From: Lachancea dasiensis
Lineage: Eukaryota > Ascomycota > Saccharomycetes > Saccharomycetales > Saccharomycetaceae
DNA length: 64,000 nt
Assembly (NCBI GenBank): GCA_900074725.1
Contig: LT598460.1
Span: 253,502-317,501 of the forward strand
Direction of reading: 5' to 3'
The notes below the pieces were generated by a model. The model was given only the letters and a program-made list of their open reading frames with translations, was not told where the DNA came from and did not search any database. The position numbers and the translations under genes were made by a program. Shown one piece after another: positions 31,925 to 43,318 of this stretch; within the stretch, counting starts at the first letter, position 1; each line of letters starts with the position of its first letter.

Positions 31925-32024
31925 GAAGCGGTGGCTCAATGGTAGAGCTTTCGACTCCAGTTAAATCCTGGTCATGAGGAAAATTGCAATCGAAGGGTTG
32001 CAGGTTCAATTCCTGTCCGTTTCA
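31925..32024 (+). tRNA. tRNA-Trp (CCA) with a 28-nt intron
   Basis: Exon 1 is 31925-31960 and exon 2 is 31989-32024, giving a 72-nt mature tRNA before CCA addition. The acceptor stem GAAGCGG pairs with CCGTTTC (one G-T pair) and the discriminator is A. The anticodon stem TTCGA/TCGAA closes the loop CTCCAGA, with anticodon CCA. The A box (TGGCTCAATGG) and B box (GGTTCAATTCC) are intact, and a T-run (32025-32030) ends transcription. The intron (31961-31988) follows position 37, the standard place for nuclear tRNA introns. Both exons are nearly identical to S. cerevisiae tRNA-Trp, whose intron is 34 nt. Confidence 0.97.
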
Positions 32025-32329
32025 TTTTTTTATAAAAAAATAAATGTGGATAATTAGTCCTGGGGTAGCTCTCACGTACTCTTCACGCTTTTATGATTGC
32101 TTCTAATTGAAACCAACTTTCTAGACTACGCAAAATTCCGTTTTCTTATTCTCGCACTTGTCCTCACTTTATGCCGGTCATGGATTTTTTTTTGTTTAGT
32201 TCGATGCCTTTCACATTGAGTACGTAAATGCGACAGATACTCAATTACAATTGGTAACAAAGGATATCATCAAACTGTCTTATTTTCTGTATCGTAGAAC
32301 TCTATATAAATTTCTCATTAACTTCGTCA
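32025..32329. other. Interval between tRNA-Trp and the COQ8 3' end
   Basis: 305 bp with the tRNA terminator T-run at its left end and a second T-run near 32185-32193. I see no further feature. Confidence 0.4.
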
Positions 32330-34061
32330 CTAGTCATACAATGCAAAGTGTTCGTGAAACAATTTGGCCATCGGAACCTTCGCCTGCATTCGCGCACAAA
32401 GCAGGAACACACCACTGAATTTCCTGTGCAATGAATAGGTTTCTTCCGGCGGAGGGCACAACCGCTCCCTCAGCATCAGGTTAATATTGCCTCTGATTCT
32501 GTCTGTCACGGTTTGTTGGGAAAAGTCAAAAAGTTGATCGGTGGGACCCATAAATGGCTCCGCCAGGGCCACAACCGAATCCACATGTGCATCTACCATT
32601 GCACGCGATTCCAATCCGGTGAGGTATCCTAGCTCCTCAGAAATTTGTGCCACTTTTACTCGGTCTCTTAAAGTCCCCGCTGTGAGTAAGCGACGATATG
32701 CTCTGATGAAGTCGTGAGGGAAGTCTCTGGAAGCTCCAAAATCCAGAAGCTCCAACGTTTGCGTGTCCTTGTTATAGAGAAAGTTGGCCCAATTGGGGTC
32801 GGTTTGCATAAATTCGAATTCTGCTATCTCACGCAAACACAATCGCATAATGGTTTCGGAAATAAAATTTTTGGTCTCCTGAGATGTGTCGCCAGGCAGC
32901 CTCATAATCTCTGTTCCGTGCATTTTAGTCATGGTAATAATGTTCTCTGTAGTCAAGTCTTGAAAAACCTTGGGTGTCACAAGAACGGGATCATCTTTCA
33001 GCAGGCCACCAAACTTCTGTAATGCGCTTGCCTCTCTCGTATAATCGCATTCCCATTTCAACTCTGTCCGTGCGTTTGCAACCGTTTTATCAAGGAAGAG
33101 ACCTTTGGGAAGCAGCCTAGATGCCGTTAGAAACATCAGAACGTTGTTCAAGTCAGAATCAATTGAATCCTTCACACCAGGGTACTGAACTTTCAGCACT
33201 ACTTCTTCACCAGAAGGTAGAGTTGCTTCATGCACTTGGCCTATAGAGGCTGCTGCAATGGGGATAGGCTCAAACTTGGCAAATTTTTGCTTCCAAGACG
33301 ACCCCAATTCTTTACTCATGATGCGCTCTAGTTGTCTTTGGGGCATGTAATGAGCTCCATTTTGAACTCTAGAGAGAATAATATATAGTTCTTTGGGCAG
33401 AACACGCTCGTCTTGAAAGGACATCATTTGGCCGATTTTTAAAGCTGCACCGCGCATCTTGGAGAACTTTTGGGTAATGCGGTCTATATTGGCGTCAGAG
33501 AGAAGCAATGACTTTAAATCAGGAGATCGGCCCTGAACAGCCTGCGAGAGCCCACCTGTCGCAGCTGAAAATCCAACACCGGCTGCTAGGGATCCATAGT
33601 GGAAAAGCCGTGAGATCCTGGAAGATGGGACTTCAGAGCTCTGTAAGACTACTTTCTGAGATCATAAGAGAGTCAATTTATTAGTACTAACATTGAGAAA
33701 TTGGCAATCTTTGTGCCATCTAAACATTTTGTCAACATACCTCTGTTTTGGCTGTGTCAAGTGGAGGAACGTTCTTCTTAGCATCTGTCGAATACATTCT
33801 AGTGGCACCTTTGGTGCCTTTCCTGCCAGTAGGTTTACCTCGCGACCGAGTAGCAGCACGCACTGATTCGGACAATTCCCGAGCCTTTTCCCACTCAGGA
33901 TCGTAAAACCATCGAGACCTTGCCAAGACGGGTCTTGTAAGGGTTGAGGTCGCCATCCATGTCCTTAGCGACTCGCACCCAATGGAAGCACTGCCCTTGG
34001 CAACTTCCCTTAGCGATGATGCCACACAAAAGGCATGATACAACGTCTGACGAGAAGCCAT
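32330..34061 (-). CDS. COQ8: Coq8 (Abc1), atypical kinase/ATPase of coenzyme Q synthesis, with intron
   Basis: The gene has two exons: 33741-34061 (107 codons) and 32330-33655 (441 codons plus stop), joined in phase 0, giving 548 residues. Exon 1 begins MASRQTLYHAFCVASSLREV and ends DTAKTE; exon 2 begins KVVLQSSEVPSSRISRLFHY. The second exon carries the UbiB-family KxGQ block (MRGAALKIGQMMSFQDE), AAASIGQVHEA, WECDYTREA and LLDFGASR. It aligns throughout with S. cerevisiae Coq8 (501 residues). Coq8 acts in the mitochondrial matrix on the CoQ synthome. S. cerevisiae COQ8 has no intron and a shorter N-terminus. A second ATG at 33956 could serve as start instead. Confidence 0.93.
33656..33740 (-). 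other. COQ8 spliceosomal intron (85 nt)
   Basis: On the minus strand the 5' site is GTATGT (33740-33735), the branch sequence is TACTAAT (33686-33680) and the 3' site is CAG (33658-33656). Without removal the frame stops three codons into the intron. With removal it joins in phase 0 to codons conserved in Coq8. The branch point is one base off the usual TACTAAC. Confidence 0.9.
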
Positions 34062-37075
<3,014 letters not shown>

Positions 37076-37502
37076 TCTCGGGTGCTACTTTCATACCCTT
37101 GGAACCACTAATATTTGTACATTAATAGAATAGGATGCATGTATACGGAAGATCATTTTAGGGGCCAAGGAGCCTTGAAGTTCACTGAAATTGTTCACAT
37201 GGAAATTGTCAGCCGGGTTATGTCGCATTATTTAAAAAGAGCAAAACAACCTGTGACAGAGTGAACATTCTTGCAGATAGTTCCACCTTCTTGAAACGTA
37301 ATTGAAGCTCGAAAAGGATCAATCGTTGATCCAACTTTCAAGAAACGATGTAAAACTGACAGCGTCACACTCGTACATTGTGATATATAAAAGGAACGTT
37401 TTGATTAAGAAGCTGGGAGAATTTGCAATGTTTAACGAAACGTTCATCCTCTTTTGTAAGCCATACGAAACTAGAATAAACCTAGCCACAACGATCGTAA
37501 CG
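37076..37502. other. PRP43 to NAB2 interval; GPG1 absent
   Basis: 427 bp in tandem orientation. In S. cerevisiae GPG1 (YGL121C) lies between these genes. I see no Gpg1-like frame. The NAB2 frame is open from 37302, but without an ATG until 37428. Confidence 0.5.
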
Positions 37503-37794
37503 ATGTCAGGGATCCAGGAAGATGTGGTCAACAACTTGAAGATAGTAATTGCGGAGACTTTGAAGACACTACCTAACTTTAACGAGGATGTTAATTATGT
37601 GGCGGAATACATCGTCCTGTTGATGTCTAACGGAGGAAACGTCGAGTCAGTTGTTCAAGAACTAACTTCCCTGTTTGATACAGTTCCAGCGGATGCCTTT
37701 CAAAATGTGGCGCAAGGTGCTTACAAGGCTATGGAGTTCTTGCAGAGCGGGGACTCTCTAGAAACCACAGTTGCCAAGCTGACCGGACAACACC

Positions 37795-37828
<34 letters not shown>

Positions 37829-39047
37829 AGAGCAATATCATAGTCAACCGCAACAACAGCAGCACCAACAACCACAGGAACAGATGCCACCTGTCCAGCA
37901 ACCGCAGTCTACCTTTGGTACTGGAACTGCCAGTTCCATATATTCACAAGCGCCCCCAACCTCGCAGCCAAGGTCTGCGTTTGAAGGTATAGTTAATGTC
38001 TCCAGTGGCCCTGCTCGCACTGGTGGTATTTCAAAAGGAGGTCAGTCCCAACGTGGAGGTGGTGTCGGCAAGTCTGCTCGTGGTGGTCGCCCAGATCGTC
38101 CTGATCGCGGTGGACTCAGCAAGGGCTCAAGCAGCAAGAGAAATACTGCGAATCAGAATGCGCTGGCTCTTGCATTGGGATTGGATGACTCAAATGTCAA
38201 TGTAGTATCCAAGAAACAAGGCCGTTGCCAGGTGTTCCCACGCTGTCCACTGGGCAAAAACTGCCCACATGCTCATCCCACTCAGGCCTGCAGAGACTAT
38301 CCCAACTGTCCCAACCCTCCAGGAACTTGCAACTATTTACATCCAAATGAGGATGTTGACCTGATGAAAGACATAGAAAAGACCCGTGATGAGTTTCGCG
38401 AGAAACGAGCCGCAATCGCTTCGAAAGCCCAAGCCGCTCGTAGCGGCATTGTTCTATGTAAGTTTGGCCTGTTGTGCTCAAATCAACAGTGTCCATTCGG
38501 TCATCCAACACCTGCCAATGAAGATGCCAAGGTCATTGCTTTCGAGTGGTGCCCCGAAAATTTGAACTGTCAAAATCCAATGTGCGACAAGGCTCACAGC
38601 TCGATATCCAAGATCAAAGAAGTTACCCCGCTCGCTTCACGCAAGCCTCAGCGCCAACCCGTGGAAAAGTCGTTAGAGCAGTGCAAATTCGGTGCAAACT
38701 GTACCAACAAACGGTGTAAATACAGACACGCCCGCTCCCACATCATGTGTCGTGAGGGTTCCAATTGCACTAGAATCGATTGTTTATTTGGCCACCCAAT
38801 AAATGAAGATTGTAAGTTTGGAGCAGAGTGCCGGAACGCTCACTGTCTGTTCAAACACCCTGAGGGTAGACAACTGCCTCAGAAGCCATCGCAAACTTCC
38901 AGTACGACCAACACGGGCAACACATGGGCTAACCCTGATTTAGCGTCCAATCCCCCTGCATCGACCCATGAAAGAGCTTTCGCGGTACCCGACAACCAAG
39001 TGGTAGAGAATGCATCAGCACAAGAGAACGATGCAATCATGGGATAA
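37503..39047 (+). CDS. NAB2: Nab2, nuclear poly(A)-RNA-binding and export protein
   Basis: From the ATG at 37503 the protein is 514 residues (525 in S. cerevisiae). The order is: a PWI-like helical domain (1-95, starting MSGIQEDVVNNLKIVIAETL); a glutamine-rich stretch (about 97-140, coded by CAG/CAA repeats); an RGG-type segment (about 170-205) that serves as the Kap104 import signal in Nab2; and seven C-x5-C-x4/6-C-x3-H zinc fingers. The fingers include CPHAH, CNYLH, CPFGH, CDKAH, CKYRH, CLFGH and CLFKH. Nab2 limits poly(A) length and helps mRNA leave through the Mlp1 basket. An upstream in-frame ATG at 37428 would add 25 residues with no counterpart in S. cerevisiae. Confidence 0.96.
37787..37880 (+). 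repeat. CAG/CAA glutamine repeat inside NAB2
   Basis: A (CAG)n tract near 37800-37822, continued by mixed CAA/CAG codons, encodes the Q-rich linker. S. cerevisiae Nab2 has a similar but differently sized glutamine run, so length is expected to vary among strains. Confidence 0.8.
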
Positions 39048-39401
39048 CGACAGGAACATTCTATTTTATCTAATATTTACAACAAATGAAAGAAAAATCA
39101 AAAAGTAAAAATAAAGAGACCGGCACTTTGGTGCGAGCTGCACCAAAGCTCGGCTCGCCCCACGCCGGGTCTTATTTTGTATGTAGTAAAAAGTTGAAAT
39201 TCTGATTCAAAAGGTTTTGAATCAAAAGTTCGACGACTAGGCCCAAAAAGAGACGGTAGTCCTCGAGTACATACTCTGCCAATAAAACCAAAGTATGGCT
39301 AGTTCCCCTGAGCGCAGGCACGACTGTGGAGACTACAGGTGTTCGGTTCAAGACAGTGGAGTATGAAAAGGATATTCCCAATTAGTTATAAATTACATAA
39401 C
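39048..39401. other. Convergent 3' interval NAB2 / RPS2
   Basis: 354 bp between two stop codons. It holds the NAB2 3' UTR, which is A-rich but has no long pure A run, a GC-rich hairpin at 39117-39172, and the RPS2 3' UTR. Confidence 0.6.
39117..39172. other. GC-rich hairpin between NAB2 and RPS2
   Basis: CTTTGGTGC (39126-39134) and GCACCAAAG (39140-39148) form a perfect 9-bp stem with loop GAGCT. An outer helix pairs AGACCGGC (39117-39124) with GCCGGGTCT (39064+100 to 39172, that is 39164-39172), with one bulged G. The element stands out from its very AT-rich flanks. It could be a terminator-like or regulatory 3' UTR structure for either gene, or a small RNA; the function is unknown. Confidence 0.5.
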
Positions 39402-40166
39402 TTAGAATCTCTTCTTTTGAGAAGAAGCTTCGTCAGCGTAGATGTCCAATGGAGACACTGGCAAAGGCTGTTGAGCCCACAAGTTAGGGGTCAAGAAACC
39501 GTAAGTGTTACCGATGGCAACGAAGGTAGCCTTCAAAGTGTTTTCCAAAGTTCTGGTGGAACCGTTGGAAGAAGTGTAAACATCTTCCAAACCGGCCAAT
39601 TCCAACAACTTCTTGACAGCTGGGGAAGCGACGATACCCTTACCTCTTGGGGCTGGGATCAATCTGACGGTGACGGAACCACACTTACCAGAGGTCTTGG
39701 TGGCCAAAGAGTGGGGTTGACCCAAGTTGTTACCCCAGTAACCTCTTCTGATTGGGATGACGGACAACTTGGCGATGATGATACCGGCTCTGATGGCACC
39801 AGCGACTTCCTTGGCGGTCTTGATACCTAGACCAACGTGACCGTTGGAGTCACCAACAACAACAACAGCCTTGAATCTGGTTCTTTGACCGGCTCTGGTT
39901 TGCTTTTGGACAGGCTTGATGTTCATGACCTCGTCCTTCAAGGTTGGCAACAAGGTGTCGATGATTTGGACCTCCTTGACTGGCAAAGAGTGCAAGAAGA
40001 TTTCCTCGACGGAAGTGATCTTGCCGGCCTTCACAAGTCTACCGAGCTTGGTGACTGGGACCCATCCCTTTTCTTCTTGGTCTCTACCTCTTCTTTGTGG
40101 GCGACCCTTGTTACGGCCACCGAAACCGCCTCTTCTTTGGCCTTCGGCTGGAGCTGGAGCAGACAT
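39402..40166 (-). CDS. RPS2: Ribosomal protein uS5 (Rps2) of the 40S subunit
   Basis: The ATG at 40166 gives 254 residues, exactly the S. cerevisiae length. The N-terminus is RG-rich ([20 protein letters not shown]), as expected for a protein arginine-methylated by Hmt1. The S5 domain follows with [40 protein letters not shown] and the C-terminal [20 protein letters not shown]. The frame is open for 78 codons upstream but the residues there are not conserved. Rps2 lies at the mRNA entry side and supports decoding accuracy. Codon choice looks strongly biased (repeated GGT, TTG, AAG), typical of highly expressed yeast genes. Confidence 0.98.
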   Translation of the reverse strand: MSAPAPAEGQRRGGFGGRNKGRPQRRGRDQEEKGWVPVTKLGRLVKAGKITSVEEIFLHSLPVKEVQIIDTLLPTLKDEVMNIKPVQKQTRAGQRTRFKAVVVVGDSNGHVGLGIKTAKEVAGAIRAGIIIAKLSVIPIRRGYWGNNLGQPHSLATKTSGKCGSVTVRLIPAPRGKGIVASPAVKKLLELAGLEDVYTSSNGSTRTLENTLKATFVAIGNTYGFLTPNLWAQQPLPVSPLDIYADEASSQKKRF

Positions 40167-41064
40167 GTTTGAACTTGTTAAAACTGTGTGAACTTGTCTT
40201 GTCGGAATGGGATCACGGAAAGTTGATGGGTGGTAACTTTCGATCGACAGTTGAGTGTTGGTCAAGAGGAAGAGACTAGAAGAGAGAGAGACTGAGAGGA
40301 AGAGACGGCAAATGGATACGCCAGTTGTGAAAAGTTTGAGATGGAGAGCTTGGAAGCTGAGACCATGCGCAGGCGACAGCGCACTAGATACACTGAGCAC
40401 ATTGTACGACCAGCGTTAGCAGGTGAAAAATTATCAAAAACGCTCACGTGAACCATCACCACAGACGGCGACTTTCGAAATGCGTCGCGTCGGTCAGAAA
40501 GTATCACTATTAACGTAAAACACGTTTTCGGAATAAACCGCCAGAATCAATTTATTTTTCGAAGTCAGAGAAAAACAGAGCGGGGTCTGGGTGTCCAGTC
40601 AGGAAAAGCAGTCAAACCTCATTCTCATAGACGTGCCAGATGATATGAGAAGCGACAAGACGTATTTCGAGTATCTCAGCATGCTGGCTATTCCACGGCA
40701 GCCAAGAGGCGGCGACGGTAGCTCATACCACTGTGGTAGCAGAATCAAAGCGCGGAAGCTAGCAGAACATCGCGATCGCGCTGGCTGCCTGCACCCAGAC
40801 ATCCACCCAGACACACACACACCAGGCACGTGACCGGAGGTGCGAGCAAAAACCCCACGACCTACGTCAAGAGTGACACAGTGCCATATTGCGAATTAAG
40901 GGAGCGGAAAAACTATAAAAGCAGGCAACGGGAGGGGGATGGAGACGGTAGAATCGTATCGGCCTGTTTAGGATATTTCCGCAAGAGTACGCGTCAGGGA
41001 AGAACATCCTTTTCCAAGCTTCTAGTTCTTCTGTTCAGCATCACACATATACACACAGCAAGCC
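40167..41064. other. Divergent promoter region RPS2 / OM14
   Basis: 898 bp. The RPS2 5' UTR is pyrimidine-rich on the coding strand (about 40262-40310), usual for ribosomal-protein genes. CACGTG occurs at 40445-40450 and again at 40827-40832 (as CACGTGACC). A TATAAAAG box for OM14 is at 40914-40921. Possible Rap1-like sites are listed separately. Confidence 0.55.
40582..40823. promoter_or_regulatory. Possible Rap1-type sites of the RPS2 promoter
   Basis: GGGTCTGGGTGT near 40583-40594 (ACACCCAGACCC on the minus strand) and GCACCCAGACATC followed by CACCCAGACACAC near 40793-40815 resemble the ACACCCRYACAY core of Rap1 sites in ribosomal-protein promoters, with mismatches. They lie 420-650 bp from the RPS2 ATG. 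Confidence 0.35.
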
Positions 41065-41618
41065 ATGTCCGAGTATGTTGGCTCTTTTTGATTTTCCGTT
41101 CGGTTCACCGCGCGATGTCCCGCTTTTTACTAACCAGCCGCGCTCGCAGCCATAACAACACTGAAGTGGACGCCAGCCATATCCCCGACGCCGCAAAAAA
41201 AGCTGCCCAAGAGCTGCGCGACGAAGCTCAGGATCTAAGAGAAGAGGCTGATAAGGAGTTCGAGGAGTTGAGAGACGATGGCACCTTCGAGAAGTACAAG
41301 AAGAACGTTGTGGCGTTTTTGCGCGCGGCCTCAGAGCGCGTGGCGGCGACTGGGGCGTGCTGGACCTCGTGTGCCCAGAAGACTGGCTCTTCTGTGCTCA
41401 GCGAGCTGCAGAACCCTGTCGTGATCGCCAACGTTGCCCTAGGCGCCGGTCTCGTGTCGTCACTTTTGCGGGGTTACGCCAAGCATCACACCAGATACCT
41501 CAAGGGCAAGTCGGATGCTGTGATCATCTCCACGGTTGGGGGTGCCGCTGCATTCTTGGCGCTCGATGCGTTTTTGTCCCTCAAGTACTACCCCAAGTTC
41601 GACAAGAAGAAGTTGTAA
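41065..41618 (+). CDS. OM14: Om14, mitochondrial outer-membrane protein, with intron
   Basis: Exon 1 is 41065-41072 (ATGTCCGA) and exon 2 is 41150-41618; joined, they encode 158 residues starting MSDHNNTEVDASH. The N-terminal half is charged and helical (KKAAQELRDEAQDLREEADK). Hydrophobic segments follow, with the blocks SVLSELQNPVVIANVALGAG, GYAKHHTRYLKGKSD and a C-terminal KYYPKFDKKKL. S. cerevisiae Om14 (134 residues) has LELQNPVVLVN, GYANHNARFLKGK and KKYYSRYDKK and also a 5' intron. Om14 is an outer-membrane receptor for ribosome-nascent-chain complexes near porin. The open frame read straight through the intron is not the product. Confidence 0.93.
41073..41149 (+). other. OM14 spliceosomal intron (77 nt)
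   Basis: The 5' site is GTATGT (41073-41078), the branch sequence is a perfect TACTAAC (41128-41134) and the 3' site is CAG (41147-41149). The branch adenosine is only about 16 nt from the 3' site, a short spacing. The intron interrupts the third codon, an early position as in S. cerevisiae OM14. Confidence 0.93.
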
Positions 41619-42330
41619 GCTACTCTCCAAGCTACGACAAACACTTTTTAATAGTTTTAGCCCCTCTGGCGCAAAGAATTGCATGCCAACTCCCTTCCCC
41701 ACGCAGCATCTTATCATGTTCGTATCTTATTTTAGATAGTACGTACCCGAATCGAATCGAATCTTTAGACATCAGGAGGTACTGACGGTGTTACTACATC
41801 TAGCTTACCATAATATTGTGGCACTTTTGTATGGAAGGGGGTCAGCTACTTATCTCTCTGCGGCTCTTTAAAGCACATATCTGGTGCAGATCAGGGTATC
41901 AGAGCATGTCACCGTCCGTAGTACTTAACAAACTGAACTCTTTTTTTATTTATTCAATATGTTAATAGAGATCGGGAAAATATGAATAGTACTCGATATT
42001 AAATCTGGAGCATATCAGGCGGCTTCTCGTGGGCTGCAACTCTGGTCCATATCTCGGACCTATGGCCGGTGTTTATACAAAATTCCAGTGAGCATGATCT
42101 GGGTGCCGTTATGGCCGCATAATCCAACAGTTTTACTCAACAAGTGAATCGTTGGGTTGTTGGATGATTGAAATAGCTGACCAGGGCACCTATGCTCCTC
42201 TGACTTTCCAGTAAGTAATTATTGAATATAGCTTTTTTTGTTTTACTGACGCCCCTAGTATCACAGTGTACTATACTGACACCAGGTAGAGGTTTCCCCC
42301 AGTGTGCAGCTCAGCGCTATTCAAGCAGCA
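41619..42330. other. OM14 3' flank to MCH-type pseudogene
   Basis: 712 bp with no supportable gene. It is AT-rich near 41940-41960. It may hold more decayed sequence from the pseudogene downstream flank. Confidence 0.4.
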
Positions 42331-43150
42331 CTAGATCACTTCTCTCACTTCTTGAACTTCCGCATGGCGAAACCCGCGCAAATGATCAGAGATACCGCAA
42401 AGCATAAAGATCCCCACGACGAGGGAAGTGTAAAGTATGAAGAATCTGTAGCTTGAGGTGGAACCTGAGCCAATGATCGCACCTCCGACAGGGATTACCG
42501 GAATGGTCATTATTGCCACTAGCAGGTAAGCAGATGCATACAGCTTGCCAAAATCAGCTGTATCTGATGTTTGGCCGATACAGACAGGTATCAATGTGAA
42601 AATTGAGCCTGCGAAAACCCACACAGAAGCGATTGAGCCCAAAGAACTTTCATGTTACCTCCAAATGGAAGCCATAGGGTCAGGTTCAGGATGGCTGCCA
42701 TAGACACGGTAATTATAACCATATTGAATCTACCAGTGTACTTGTCCGCTAAATAGCCAGGAATATACCTGCCTAGGGCATTGGTAGTGGCATTGGTAGT
42801 GGTTATCAACGCGTAGGAAACTGACTGTGAATTTCCATGCGCTAACGAGTAGGAGGCAAGGAAAGTAGAACAGGCAATTATGGAATTTTCACCAAGCACA
42901 TTCCTAGCGCGGCGAACCAAAACTTCAGGTCGTAAAAATAGCGCCAGCCCAGCGCAGATCTCATATACCAAGTCGCACCTTCGTACCTACTCTGGAATGG
43001 ATTGGGAGCAGGCTTTTGTCTCTAATTCGCAAAGACGATAGAACATGAGAGGCAGCACAAACATACCAGTGCCAGATACCGGAAAACCACCATTTTACCA
43101 ATGGGAAGGGGCCTCTGAAGTACAAACCATGGCTGGCTCATGAAGTAGCT
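42331..43150 (-). pseudogene. Decayed monocarboxylate-transporter-like (MCH family) gene
   Basis: Reading the minus strand gives family sequence split over several frames. The pieces are QPWFVLQRPLPIGK near 43130, VSGTGMFVLPLMFYRLCELE (about 43010-43075), then ALGRYIPGYLADKYTGRFNM and LWLPFGGNMKVLWAQSLLCG (about 42650-42800). The last is GSIFTLIPVCIGQTSDTADF, then YASAYLLVAIMTIPVIPVGG, down to a stop at 42331. These are the second-half blocks of the Mch2/4/5-type MFS transporters. At least two frameshifts and an in-frame stop (near 42988) interrupt it, and the first half is missing. This is a host gene in decay. Mch5 carries riboflavin in S. cerevisiae; the former substrate here is unknown. 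Confidence 0.8.
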
Positions 43151-43318
43151 AGCGATGCTAATGGTTTCCAGATTTTGGATTCATAGCTGATAGTTTCATA
43201 CGGATATCGCCCTTAAGTTGATTGATCTACAACCTCGAACAACTAACTCCCTTCAGCACATCAAAAAGCGTTCATAATCGAGGATGCAATAACCAAATTG
43301 GCAGCTTCGCACTTCAAG

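Noticed and set aside
40167-40400. 78-codon N-terminal extension of RPS2
   Set aside because: The residues are serine/leucine-rich translation of the pyrimidine-rich 5' UTR, and the shorter protein has exactly the conserved 254 residues.
40827-40834. CACGTGAC as a centromere CDEI
   Set aside because: No AT-rich CDEII or CDEIII lies next to it. It is better read as an E-box/Cbf1-type promoter site.
40830-41064. Long open frame upstream of OM14 in frame with its second exon
   Set aside because: It begins with a non-ATG codon and runs through the promoter and the intron. The splice signals and the conserved MSDHNN start explain the region better.
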